Source: Magnimaribacter mokuoloeensis (lineage in GTDB: Bacteria; Pseudomonadota; Gammaproteobacteria; Magnimaribacterales; Magnimaribacteraceae). Taken from it: a stretch of DNA of 64,000 nt. Shown piece after piece: positions 52,859 through 61,832 of the stretch. The position numbers and the translations under genes are program-made. The stretch covers positions 620,001-684,000 of the forward strand of contig CP151794.1 in NCBI GenBank assembly GCA_041860225.1, given 5' to 3'. The notes beneath the pieces were generated by a model. The model was not told where the DNA came from, made no database searches, and saw nothing but the letters and a program-made list of their open reading frames with translations. Position 1 is the stretch's first letter. Each line of letters starts with the position of its first letter.

Positions 52859-53758
52859 ATCTAAAGGCTTTTTATTCCTGAACATCATTAACAATGGCAT
52901 AAATAAAAGCCATGTCTTGTGATAGTGCTTAGGAAAAATTCTTTGAGACAAATCTAGAAGTTTTGCATCTAATCCAACAAAAATCCTGCTTTTATTTTTC
53001 TTAACACCATTCAGAATAATCTGGGCCGCTTTACTAGGATGCATCCCTCCCTCTCTAAACATTTCTCCAGCTTCTTTTTGAGACTTAGGGGCATTTCTAG
53101 TGAAAATACTAGGAGTTTTCGATCCTTCTTCTTGTGCTTTAGCAAATTCCTCTTCATCAAATCTGGCAGATGCTGCTATGTTTGTTCCTATGTGTCCAGG
53201 ATGAACACAGTGTATTTGCAGATTAGGATTGGTCTCTTTCATCTCAAGAGCAAGACTTTCAGTGAAGCCCCTAACTGCAAATTTAGTAGCGTGATATACA
53301 GTTTGACCTGGTACCGCTACCATGCCGAAGATTGATGAAGTATTGACGATAGCTGCTTCTGGACTGTCTATCATATGCGGGATGAATGCTCTGGTGCTGT
53401 TTATAACTCCATCAAAGTTTATTCCCATTACCCAATCCCAGTTTTCCTCCTCCATATCTTTAAAATGAGAACCAGTTGCAACCCCTGCATTATTGAAAAC
53501 CATATCTACTTTTCCATGCTGATCAATTACTTTTTGAGGAAGAGCTTCAATAGAATCTTTATCTGAAACATCTAAAATATGTGAAGATACTGAAACATTA
53601 TATTTTCTCAACATCTCTACTGTTTCATTTAAAGTTTCTTCATTAACGTCACACACACAAACATCTGCTCCATCTTGTGCCAGTAAAACAGCTAAATATC
53701 TCCCCATTCCGGAACCTGCTCCTGTAATTACGGCAACCTTATCTTTAAAAGTTTTCAT
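52847..53758 (-). CDS. Short-chain dehydrogenase/reductase, tandem paralogue A
   Basis: This 303-residue classical SDR has TGAGSGMG (glycine motif, about 13-20), NNAG, NTSS with the serine, and YHATKFA with the catalytic tyrosine and lysine. A C-terminal segment (QRIFPKHYHKTWLLFMPLLMMF) is hydrophobic, suggesting membrane or lipid association. It follows a second SDR (53759-54688) with no gap, and both share strongly similar N-terminal and SDR core sequences. Substrate unknown. Confidence 0.87.
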   Translation of the reverse strand: MKTFKDKVAVITGAGSGMGRYLAVLLAQDGADVCVCDVNEETLNETVEMLRKYNVSVSSHILDVSDKDSIEALPQKVIDQHGKVDMVFNNAGVATGSHFKDMEEENWDWVMGINFDGVINSTRAFIPHMIDSPEAAIVNTSSIFGMVAVPGQTVYHATKFAVRGFTESLALEMKETNPNLQIHCVHPGHIGTNIAASARFDEEEFAKAQEEGSKTPSIFTRNAPKSQKEAGEMFREGGMHPSKAAQIILNGVKKNKSRIFVGLDAKLLDLSQRIFPKHYHKTWLLFMPLLMMFRNKKPLDSVE

Positions 53759-54688
53759 CTATTCTCCTCTTTTTTCTCCATGAAAAGTTATTTCATATGC
53801 ATTTTCAGGGTCATTTCTTACCCATTGATCGATGGCTTTAGCATCATCACCAACTAAGACTCTCCATTCTTTTCTCTTCACAGCTGAAAGTATTATCTCT
53901 GCAGCCTCAGCAGAGGAAGTTGGTGCATTATTCTTGAATGATTCAGCATTCTCTTTTATCTGTTCTTTTATTTGATCTATTGAGAAATTATGAACAGGCA
54001 TCCCCATTTTTATCATATTCTCTTTTATCTTCTCATAATCCTCATCTGATCTTTCTCCACCTAAAATCTTACCCGTATTTTCTGCTATCGAAGTACCAAT
54101 ATGTCCAGGCATGACTACAGAAACTCCAACATGAGGAGCATTAACCCTGAAATCATCTATTAAAGCTTCGCTAAAACCTTTCACAGCAAATTTAGCTGCT
54201 GAGTATGAAGTATGCGGAGTTCCACCAAGACTTGCCCAAAACCCATTTACGCTACTAGTGTTTACAATATGTCCTTCTTCACTTTCGACTATGCTTTGCA
54301 TAAAAGCACGGCTGCAGTAATAAACCCCATACCAACAAACGGCAAAGCACCTTTCCCATTCTTCTCTAGTACTTGTTATAAAACTACCACCACCACCTAT
54401 TCCTGCATTATTAAATAAAAGATTGATTGTTGAAGTATTTTGTTGAGCTAATACTTCATCTTTAAAGTTATTCACTTGTTCTTCGTCAGAGACATCACAA
54501 ACATGTTTACTAAGAGTAATATCTGGAGATTCTTTTGAAACAATTTCAAAAGTTTCAAGCATATTTTCTTCAATGACATCACACATGGCGACATGACATC
54601 CTTCTTTTGCCAATTGTCTGACAAGCTCTCTACCCATTCCGGTACCACCGCCAGTAACAACTGCTATTTTGTTTGCGAAGTTATCCAT
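53759..54688 (-). CDS. Short-chain dehydrogenase/reductase, tandem paralogue B
   Basis: This 309-residue classical SDR has TGGGTGMG (about 12-19), NNAGIGG, NTSS and YSAAKFA. Long-range similarity to paralogue A, including MCDV/CVCDV and the DVSDxE segment, indicates a tandem duplication that has since diverged. No hydrophobic tail is seen in this copy. The start follows the DUF4389 gene by 11 bases on the same strand. Substrate unknown. Confidence 0.87.
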   Translation of the reverse strand: MDNFANKIAVVTGGGTGMGRELVRQLAKEGCHVAMCDVIEENMLETFEIVSKESPDITLSKHVCDVSDEEQVNNFKDEVLAQQNTSTINLLFNNAGIGGGGSFITSTREEWERCFAVCWYGVYYCSRAFMQSIVESEEGHIVNTSSVNGFWASLGGTPHTSYSAAKFAVKGFSEALIDDFRVNAPHVGVSVVMPGHIGTSIAENTGKILGGERSDEDYEKIKENMIKMGMPVHNFSIDQIKEQIKENAESFKNNAPTSSAEAAEIILSAVKRKEWRVLVGDDAKAIDQWVRNDPENAYEITFHGEKRGE

Positions 54689-54699
54689 CCTGAAGAACC

Positions 54700-55059
54700 T
54701 TATTCTATATTTTCTTGGCTTTCTTTATCTTTATCACTAGGGAATTCTCCAAAAGGAAAAGGTTTTTCCCCTGAGTGATAAGTTAAGTAATCTAGAATTT
54801 GGACCATGTAGTTTCTGAATCCTACAGATACTTTAGAAATATTCTCGCTCCTTTTATCCGTAATCAAAACAAATAGAAATTGTAATGATACTATCAACCA
54901 TAAAACCGGCATTGAGAGGTAATAAACAAAGGAGAAAGCTAGCATCCAAAACAGCCTTATCCATTTGCCTTGTTTTAAAAAGTTATCCTTCCACTCCTCG
55001 CTATCAATGAATTCTTCATTTCCAACATCGATAATTTTTTCTTCTTGTATATCTGACAT
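54700..55059 (-). CDS. DUF4389 membrane protein
   Basis: This 119-residue protein has an acidic N-terminus, a double hydrophobic hairpin (about 34-66), and a soluble C-terminal part with SVGFRNYMVQILDYLTYHSGE and PFPFGEFP, the features of the DUF4389 family. Function unknown. It lies between gpsA and an SDR on the same strand, 4 bases after gpsA. I see no functional link beyond probable cotranscription. Confidence 0.75.
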   Translation of the reverse strand: MSDIQEEKIIDVGNEEFIDSEEWKDNFLKQGKWIRLFWMLAFSFVYYLSMPVLWLIVSLQFLFVLITDKRSENISKVSVGFRNYMVQILDYLTYHSGEKPFPFGEFPSDKDKESQENIE

Positions 55060-55063
55060 TTGT

Positions 55064-56071
55064 TTATTTTATAAATTCGACATCTTTTATCATATCTTGT
55101 CCCAGCACATTTTGAATCGAGCCATCAAGACTATTCCCTTTATAGATGATTTTGTATAGAGAATCCACTATGGGCATTTTTACTTTATGTTCATCTGAAA
55201 TGATTTTAACTACTTTCAGGGTCTTTAAACCTTCTATAGTTTGTCCTATTTGTTTTTTTGCATCATCAACTGACATGCCTTTTCCTATCAACTTACCAAA
55301 TTGATGATTTCTACTTAAAGGGGAAGCACACGTGGTTATCAAATCACCCACTCCCGCCAAACCCAAGAAGGTCTGAGGGTTAGCTCCTAATTCTGAGGCT
55401 AGACGACCCATCTCACCTAAACCTCGAGTCATTATCATTCCTACAGTATTTTCTCCAGAATCTAATCCATCGGCTATACCGCAAGCAATAGCGTATATAT
55501 TTTTTAAGGCTCCTCCCATCTCTACTCCATAAGGATCATCATTCTCATATACTCTAAAAAACTCAGTAGAGAGGCTTTCTGTAATAGTTTGGACCAAAAT
55601 TTTATTTTCGCTAGCTATCACCGTTCCGGATAAATGTTTAGAAGCAATCTCTTCAGCAAGATTTGGTCCACTTAGAACACCTATGGCATTTCCAGGAAAG
55701 TAGTCTGCAAGTATATTACTCATGAGGCTAAAACCATCTTTCTCGACCCCCTTTGTTGCAGTCACCAAAAAAGATTCTTCTTTTACATAATTGGATGCTA
55801 AATTAGTCACTTCCCTGAAAGCACCACTTGGAATACAAAAAATTATTATTCCCGAATCACATATATCCGCCATTTCTGAAGTAGCAGTCAAATTAGAGCC
55901 TAAAGTTAAATTGGGTAAATACCTACTATTGATATTAGTGCTATTTATCTCTTTAGCGACTTCTTCATCGCGCATCCATAAGGTAACCTCATTGCCATTG
56001 AGTGATGCCAAATATGCTAAAACTGTACCCCAGCTCCCTCCTCCAAGAACTGATATTTTGTTTTTATTCAT
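55064..56071 (-). CDS. gpsA: Glycerol-3-phosphate dehydrogenase [NAD(P)+]
   Basis: This 335-residue enzyme makes sn-glycerol 3-phosphate for phospholipid synthesis. It has the N-terminal VLGGGSWGT dinucleotide motif, FCIPSGAF, GPNLAEEIASKHLSG, and GALKNIYAIACGIADG with the catalytic lysine, followed by GLAGVGDLITTC and SRN. Length and motifs are standard. It is the first gene of a minus-strand run through DUF4389 and the SDR pair, divergent from the glutamine-synthetase-like gene. Confidence 0.96.
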   Translation of the reverse strand: MNKNKISVLGGGSWGTVLAYLASLNGNEVTLWMRDEEVAKEINSTNINSRYLPNLTLGSNLTATSEMADICDSGIIIFCIPSGAFREVTNLASNYVKEESFLVTATKGVEKDGFSLMSNILADYFPGNAIGVLSGPNLAEEIASKHLSGTVIASENKILVQTITESLSTEFFRVYENDDPYGVEMGGALKNIYAIACGIADGLDSGENTVGMIMTRGLGEMGRLASELGANPQTFLGLAGVGDLITTCASPLSRNHQFGKLIGKGMSVDDAKKQIGQTIEGLKTLKVVKIISDEHKVKMPIVDSLYKIIYKGNSLDGSIQNVLGQDMIKDVEFIK

Positions 56072-56165
56072 TAATTTTTAACAATTAAGTGTAAGAAGTT
56101 ACAATTCAATTAGGATTCTAACAGTTTGTATTTGTTTTATCCTCAAACCCAATTAGAAGGTATAA

Positions 56166-57560
56166 ATGAAAATTAGAAAATTAAAGTCAGCTGGAGAGAT
56201 AAAAAAGTTCTTGGAAGCTTCTAAAACTAAGTACGTGAAAGTAGCACTTACGGATATAGATGGCATTCTTCGTGGAAAATATATGCATGTTGATAAATTT
56301 ATTAAATCATCTAAGAACGGATTTGGATTTTGTGATGTAATTTTTGGTTGGGATAGCAATGATGAGCTATATGAATTAAATGTTAAGCAAGAAGAGCTTT
56401 ATACAGGCTGGCATTCAGGATTTCCAGATGCAAAGGCCTCTATTGTTCCAAATTCCGGAAGAATCAATCCTTATGAAGAAGAAGTTCCCTTCTTCTTGGC
56501 TGAATTGGCAGAAGGAAATGTTTGTCCTAGGGGGTTGTTAAAAAACGTTCTTTCTAAAATGGAAAAGGAAGGATTGATGTCAAAGTCGGCTTTTGAATAT
56601 GAATTCTTTCTTTTCAATGAAACACCACATTCAATCAGAGAGAAAAAGTATACTGGTCTTAATAACTTCACTCCGGGAATGTATGGATATTCGATCTTAA
56701 GAAATTCTGTTCATTCAGATTTATATAACGAGTTATTAAATCTTTGCAGCGCGATGGATATGAATTTAGAGGGCCTTCATACGGAAACGGGACCTGGTGT
56801 GATTGAAGCCGCCATCATGGTAGATGACTCTATGAATGCGGCTGACAAAGCTACATTATTTAAAACCTTTTCTAAGGTTATGTTTCAAAGGAACAACCTT
56901 ATAGCAAACTTCATGGCTAAATGGTCGGATAAATACCCTGGTCAATCGGGACATATTCATGTGTCTCTTCAAGATTTAGATGGAAAATCTTTATTCAGCT
57001 CCAAAAAAGACGAGTTGCCAAAGGAACTTTATTACTTCTTGGGTGGTTTACAGAGGTATATGAGAGAGTTTTCGGTGTTGATTGCTCCAACAGTAAACTC
57101 CTATAAGAGACTATGTCCTGGAGCTTGGGCCCCAATTAATATGACTTGGGGGATTGAGAACAGAACAACTGCATTTAGGGCAATCAAAGGAGATTCTTCT
57201 AGTCAACGAATTGAAAATAGACTCCCTGGAGCGGATTCAAATCCATATCTAGCTCTGGCAGCAACACTTGGTGCTGGATTTTTGGGGATCAAAGAAAAAA
57301 TAAAACCTACCGATGAAACTATAGGTGGAGCTTACGATCTTAATGTGGAAAAAAAATATCAAGTTCCAAAGAATCTTGGTGAAGCGGCAAATCTTTTTAA
57401 GAATTCTGAACCGGCAAAAGACCTTTTCGGAGAAGACTTTGTGAATCATTTTGCAAATACGAGAATTTGGGAGTACAAAGAATTTCAAAAAAATAGAAGC
57501 TTCTTGGAATCTGGTGCAATATCACCATGGGAGTTAAAAAGATACTTTGAAATAATTTAA
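56166..57560 (+). CDS. Glutamine synthetase-like ligase (PuuA/GlnA3-type)
   Basis: This 464-residue protein has the GS fold landmarks: an N-terminal domain, metal ligands in FEYEFF (E144, E146), E207 and E214, H263/H265 in GHIHVSL, and R333/R338 in NRTTAFRA, plus E350. It lacks the NRSA loop and adenylylation tyrosine region of housekeeping GlnA, and resembles the gamma-glutamylation ligases (PuuA, GlnA3, GlnA4) that couple glutamate to amines. AGAAGG precedes the ATG. The following histone-deacetylase-like gene starts 3 bases after its stop, suggesting amine or polyamine metabolism. Confidence 0.82.
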   Translation: MKIRKLKSAGEIKKFLEASKTKYVKVALTDIDGILRGKYMHVDKFIKSSKNGFGFCDVIFGWDSNDELYELNVKQEELYTGWHSGFPDAKASIVPNSGRINPYEEEVPFFLAELAEGNVCPRGLLKNVLSKMEKEGLMSKSAFEYEFFLFNETPHSIREKKYTGLNNFTPGMYGYSILRNSVHSDLYNELLNLCSAMDMNLEGLHTETGPGVIEAAIMVDDSMNAADKATLFKTFSKVMFQRNNLIANFMAKWSDKYPGQSGHIHVSLQDLDGKSLFSSKKDELPKELYYFLGGLQRYMREFSVLIAPTVNSYKRLCPGAWAPINMTWGIENRTTAFRAIKGDSSSQRIENRLPGADSNPYLALAATLGAGFLGIKEKIKPTDETIGGAYDLNVEKKYQVPKNLGEAANLFKNSEPAKDLFGEDFVNHFANTRIWEYKEFQKNRSFLESGAISPWELKRYFEII

Positions 57561-57562
57561 AC

Positions 57563-58663
57563 ATGAATACAGGTATAGTCTTTCACGAGCTTTATTTATG
57601 GCACCAAACAGGCAATCATGCCGATTATGTGCCATACGGTTTTCCTGTCGAACCGCTTCATCATTCAGAAAGTCCTGATACAAAGAGAAGGATTAAAAAC
57701 TTAATGGATGTTTCAGGACTATACGATAAGTTAACACCTATATCCCCTAGAAAGGCTACAAAAGAAGAGATTTTGCTTTTCCATACCGAAAATCATTACG
57801 AACATATCAAATCTCTAAACGATTCGATAAGTATTGATTCAGGAATAAGTGCACCTACAGGCATTGGTAGTTTCGACATAGCTCTCCTCTCTACTGGTGG
57901 TGTGATAGAAGCAATTGATCATGTAATTGAAGGTAAAGTAGATAATGCTTACGCCCTTGTTAGACCTCCAGGACATCACGCTATGCCAGATAAGGCAATG
58001 GGATTTTGTATATTTGGTAATGCTGCAATTGCGGGTAAACATGCTATACAAAATAAAGGATTAAATAAAATAGCCTTTGTTGATTGGGATGTTCATCATG
58101 GAAATGGTACTCAAGCTGCCTTCTATGAAGAAAGCAGCGCACTGACTATTTCTATCCATCAAGATAGAAATTTTCCTACAAACTCAGGTTTAGTTTCTGA
58201 GAATGGCGAAGCGAAAGGAGATGGATTTAATATCAACATTCCCTTACCTCCCGGATCAGGAGTAGGAGCTTATGAAGCTGCGTTTGATAGAGTAGTTATA
58301 CCCGCTCTCGAGGCATATCAACCTGAATTAATTATTGTTCTATCTGGTTTTGATGGAGGGGCGGGAGATCCAATTGGCAGACAGATGATGACAAGTGAAG
58401 GCTTTAAATCTCTTACTCAGAAGATAAAAAAATGTGCTGATGAATTATGCGATGGAAAGATACTTATGACTCATGAAGGCGGCTATAGTGCAGCAACCGT
58501 TCCCTTTTTTGCTCATGCGGTTATAGAAACTTTAGCTGACGAAAATATGGGCATCAAAGATCCTTTTCAAAGGATAATCGGGAATCTAGGCCAACAAGAA
58601 CTCCAGCCCCATCAAGATTCCTTAATAAAAGAGGCAGAATCACTTATAAAAAAAATTAAATAA
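57563..58663 (+). CDS. Class II histone-deacetylase-like amidohydrolase
   Basis: This 366-residue arginase-fold deacetylase has RPPGHHA (H138, H139), VDWDVHHGNGT (D176, H178 zinc ligands), SGFDGG (D264) and EGGYS (Y308), all the catalytic residues. In bacteria such proteins are often acetylpolyamine amidohydrolases or deacetylate other acetylated amines. It follows a GS-like ligase by 3 bases and precedes an SDR by 3, so a three-gene operon is likely. Substrate not determined. Confidence 0.87.
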   Translation: MNTGIVFHELYLWHQTGNHADYVPYGFPVEPLHHSESPDTKRRIKNLMDVSGLYDKLTPISPRKATKEEILLFHTENHYEHIKSLNDSISIDSGISAPTGIGSFDIALLSTGGVIEAIDHVIEGKVDNAYALVRPPGHHAMPDKAMGFCIFGNAAIAGKHAIQNKGLNKIAFVDWDVHHGNGTQAAFYEESSALTISIHQDRNFPTNSGLVSENGEAKGDGFNINIPLPPGSGVGAYEAAFDRVVIPALEAYQPELIIVLSGFDGGAGDPIGRQMMTSEGFKSLTQKIKKCADELCDGKILMTHEGGYSAATVPFFAHAVIETLADENMGIKDPFQRIIGNLGQQELQPHQDSLIKEAESLIKKIK

Positions 58664-58665
58664 AT

Positions 58666-59424
58666 ATGAATGACATTTTTGATTTAAAAGGTAAAACAGC
58701 CATTGTAACTGGGGCTTCATCCGGTCTTGGGCGACATTTTGCTAAAACGCTTTCCGCTGCTGGAGCCAATCTAGTTATCTGTGCAAGAAGATTACAAAAC
58801 TTAGAGGACCTAAGAAAAGAAATAGATGGAGAAGTTTTAGTTCTACCCCTAGATGTTACTTCAGAAGAAAGTGTTTTGGATTTTTATTCTGAGGTAAAAA
58901 AGTCAGTTGGCTCTGCCGATATACTTATAAATAATGCAGGTACTTCAGATCCAAAAAGGTTTAAAGATTTGGATGAACAAAGTTGGAAGTATGTTCTCGA
59001 GACTAACTTAAACGGAGCATATCGAGTGGCTAAAAACTTTACAGACTCTTTAATTGAAGAAAAAAAACCTGGAAGTATCATAAATATTGCCTCCATTCTT
59101 GGGCTAAGAGTGGGACTGAATCTTGCAAGTTACGCTACTGCCAAAGCAGGTCTAGTTCAGTTGACAAAAAGTATGGCACTAGAATTAGCCAGATCCAATA
59201 TCCGTGTTAACGCTATTGCTCCAGGTTATATATTGACCGAAATTAACGATGATTTTTTTGCTACGGAGGAAGGTCAAAGCTATATAAAAAATATACCTAT
59301 GAAAAGACTGGGTCTTGAATCTGACTTAGATGGAGTTTTGCTACTTCTGTCCAGTGATGCCTCGGCTTTTATGACTGGATCTATTATTCCGGTTGACGGA
59401 GGCCATTTGATCAACCCCTTATAG
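58666..59424 (+). CDS. Short-chain dehydrogenase/reductase of the amine operon
   Basis: This 252-residue classical SDR has TGASSGLG, NNAGTS, NIASI and YATAKAG, and a C-terminal PVDGGHLI typical of FabG/gluconate dehydrogenase-like enzymes. It is the third gene of the ligase-deacetylase-SDR operon, so it may reduce or oxidise an intermediate of the same substrate. Its stop (TAG 59422-59424) abuts the stop of the convergent M48 protease gene. Confidence 0.85.
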   Translation: MNDIFDLKGKTAIVTGASSGLGRHFAKTLSAAGANLVICARRLQNLEDLRKEIDGEVLVLPLDVTSEESVLDFYSEVKKSVGSADILINNAGTSDPKRFKDLDEQSWKYVLETNLNGAYRVAKNFTDSLIEEKKPGSIINIASILGLRVGLNLASYATAKAGLVQLTKSMALELARSNIRVNAIAPGYILTEINDDFFATEEGQSYIKNIPMKRLGLESDLDGVLLLLSSDASAFMTGSIIPVDGGHLINPL

Positions 59425-60849
59425 TTAATTCACAATCTTAATCACCCTACCAATTTCTAATTTCTTATCAGGGTAATCTCCATTGATTAGACGCAATTGA
59501 TCTTCAGCATTTATATTGATGCTGCTAATTGCTGCTAAGGATTTATATGTATCTCCTTTTTTAACTTTATAAGACCTTAACCTCAATGGTTTGGATAAGG
59601 GCTGTTCCTCCCCCTTCAAGGATCTAAGAGATTTCATTATCTGTAAGAATTGACCATCATATGCAGATAAATCAAATCTTTGATCCTTGGTATAACCAAT
59701 AAATTGAAAGACTTGATCATTTTTAAAAATAACTCCCATTCTTGTTAATCTTCCAGATCGATTTACTTTTGCAGTAAAGCCGTCATAACCATTAACATTC
59801 AAACTTTGATCTTCAAAAGTATAAGGAGCAAATCTCTTTAAGTATTCTTCAGGAGTCTCTTTAAAATTCAGATCTTCCAATGTCATTTGCAAAACTGCTT
59901 CCCCTGAAGGTGAACTAAAGATCAATTGATTGGGGGTATTAATGATTTCCCACCTCTTAGGAGAAGCTAAATAAAGGTTTAACGGCCCGTGAAAAAATTC
60001 TGTTCCTCTTCTGATACCTGATTGTTCTGAATCTCCAAAGACCATACCTTCAATTTTCTGAAGATATGTATCATTTTTCTTTTGGTTACCTTTTTGAAAA
60101 GAATTACTGACATTATTGAGTACTTCTTGCAATCTCTTGTCATTAGAAGGATGACTTGCAAAGACTCCATGATAACTTCTGGATTCTTGCCCTCTTCTTT
60201 CCGCGAGTTGTTTTGAATAGATTTCTTGATCTTTTAAAACTGATAAAACCTCATACATACCTTGCGGAGAATATCCGTCTTGATATATATACTGGGCGCC
60301 AAGATCATCAGCTTCTAGTTCCATATCCCTGCCATAACCAGAAAGTAGAGCACCAGAAGCAACATTAGCTACGTTTCCTGCTGTACTTCCAGCATTGATC
60401 TCTATTGCAGTTGAGAGAATTCCTAAAAGCTGAGATTGAGAATATTGTCTAACACTATGTCTTGCAGTGACGTGTCCTATTTCATGACCAAGAACTGCAG
60501 CCAGCTCTTCTTCTGAAGAAAGGTAGCTCATTAAACCTCTGTTTATGTATATATAACCACCAGGTAAAGCGAAAGCATTGATATCAGGACTGTCTAGGAT
60601 AGTAAATCTATATATGAGATTAGGTCTGTGGCTTTTAGCAGCAAGAGATTCGCCAATGGCTTGAACATAATCTTGTAAATCTTGGTCTTGATAAACTGGA
60701 TTCTGTCTGAGTATCTGAGCGCTATATTCTCTACCCATTTGTATTTCTTGATTTTCACTTATCACCACAAAATCCTGCTTACCAGTAACTGGATTTACAG
60801 CACAGTTTGTTAAAGAGCTTAGAGCAAAAATCATTAAAATAATTCTCAT
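59425..60849 (-). CDS. M48-family metalloprotease lipoprotein with C-terminal LysM
   Basis: This 474-residue protein has a lipoprotein signal (LTNC, C16), the zinc motif HEIGH (122-126) with the third ligand E179 in ELEADDLG, and a C-terminal LysM-like domain (about 425-472, YKVKKGDTYKSLA). It resembles BepA/YfgC and YggG-type periplasmic proteases that survey outer-membrane protein assembly, but the LysM replaces the usual TPR region. The start overlaps the patatin stop by 4 bases (ATGA) upstream on the same strand. Confidence 0.87.
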   Translation of the reverse strand: MRIILMIFALSSLTNCAVNPVTGKQDFVVISENQEIQMGREYSAQILRQNPVYQDQDLQDYVQAIGESLAAKSHRPNLIYRFTILDSPDINAFALPGGYIYINRGLMSYLSSEEELAAVLGHEIGHVTARHSVRQYSQSQLLGILSTAIEINAGSTAGNVANVASGALLSGYGRDMELEADDLGAQYIYQDGYSPQGMYEVLSVLKDQEIYSKQLAERRGQESRSYHGVFASHPSNDKRLQEVLNNVSNSFQKGNQKKNDTYLQKIEGMVFGDSEQSGIRRGTEFFHGPLNLYLASPKRWEIINTPNQLIFSSPSGEAVLQMTLEDLNFKETPEEYLKRFAPYTFEDQSLNVNGYDGFTAKVNRSGRLTRMGVIFKNDQVFQFIGYTKDQRFDLSAYDGQFLQIMKSLRSLKGEEQPLSKPLRLRSYKVKKGDTYKSLAAISSININAEDQLRLINGDYPDKKLEIGRVIKIVN

Positions 60850-61742
60850 CTTGTTAAAAGTTTGACAGCTTCGTCTCCAAATTTATCCCACCAAAATTCG
60901 CCCATCTGAACTATTTTTTTTAAATTTGATTCACTTGTATCGTCCAAACGACGATTAACTCCATCGAGGGAAGAATTAACTCGTAAATAATCTTTACCAA
61001 TTAAATCTCCGGCCAATTCATGATCTAGACTACTTTCGACCATCAAGCCAAACAAGTCATGCATCAGCCATCCAACTATGCCCCAATTCTTAGAAGCCTC
61101 TCCTTTTAAAGGTCTTTTACTTAGACCTGTTCCTATACTTAACACCCTTAGTTCTGATTTAGGAAATAATTTTTTTGCTTCAGCATAACCATGTAAAACG
61201 GGATGATTAGCGACAATAGCTCCGTCTATCAAATATCTATCCCCAACTTTAGCGGTTGGATAGTAAATAGGTGCTGCACTAGTAGCATCTCCCACATCAA
61301 TCAAAGAAACATGCTTATCTTTCTCAACATAAGATTTAAATAAAACTGGAGATCTTGTCTGAATATCATAGCTCAAAACTGCTACCGGTTTTAAGGCTTC
61401 ACCTAAGGTGGAGCTACCAAAATAATTTTTAAGAACTGTTCTTTTTCCTTCACTTGTGTACTTAGGTTTTGACTGCAATAATCCTAGCCTTCTATCCCAA
61501 GATGAAGTTGGCATTATTCTTCTAAGATTTGGTGTGCCCCACATACCCTCTAATTCTCTTGAAGAAAATCTCTTTACTGCTAAAGCTAAACAAGATATTG
61601 CTCCTGCTGAAGTACCCACAAAGAAGTCAAATTTTTCATGGACCTTGATATTGGTTTCTTTCTCTAATAATTTTAAAAAAGTTATTGAAGCAAGTGTTCT
61701 TACACCTCCGCCATCAAGTGACAATATATACTTTTTATCCAC
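60846..61742 (-). CDS. Patatin-like phospholipase
   Basis: This 298-residue protein has DGGGVR (10-15, the oxyanion glycines), GTSAG with nucleophile S46 and DGA with D173, the complete patatin Ser-Asp dyad. It hydrolyses phospholipid or neutral lipid acyl esters. No signal peptide is visible, so it should be cytoplasmic. The start is GTG at 61742; GATAAT lies 7 bases upstream (61750-61755). It is coupled to the M48 lipoprotein by a 4-base overlap. Confidence 0.87.
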   Translation of the reverse strand: MDKKYILSLDGGGVRTLASITFLKLLEKETNIKVHEKFDFFVGTSAGAISCLALAVKRFSSRELEGMWGTPNLRRIMPTSSWDRRLGLLQSKPKYTSEGKRTVLKNYFGSSTLGEALKPVAVLSYDIQTRSPVLFKSYVEKDKHVSLIDVGDATSAAPIYYPTAKVGDRYLIDGAIVANHPVLHGYAEAKKLFPKSELRVLSIGTGLSKRPLKGEASKNWGIVGWLMHDLFGLMVESSLDHELAGDLIGKDYLRVNSSLDGVNRRLDDTSESNLKKIVQMGEFWWDKFGDEAVKLLTR

Positions 61743-61818
61743 TTCTAAGATTATCTCATTTATTTCTAAGTAATGACAAAGTTGAAGAAATTCTTTATTC
61801 TTATTTGAGATTTCATAA

Positions 61819-61832
61819 TTTTGGGGTTATAC
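61819..61832 (+). promoter_or_regulatory. GGGG leader/RBS of TonB receptor 4
   Basis: TTTTGGGG (61819-61826), 6 bases before ATG 61833, matching the element of the other three receptor genes. Confidence 0.6.
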
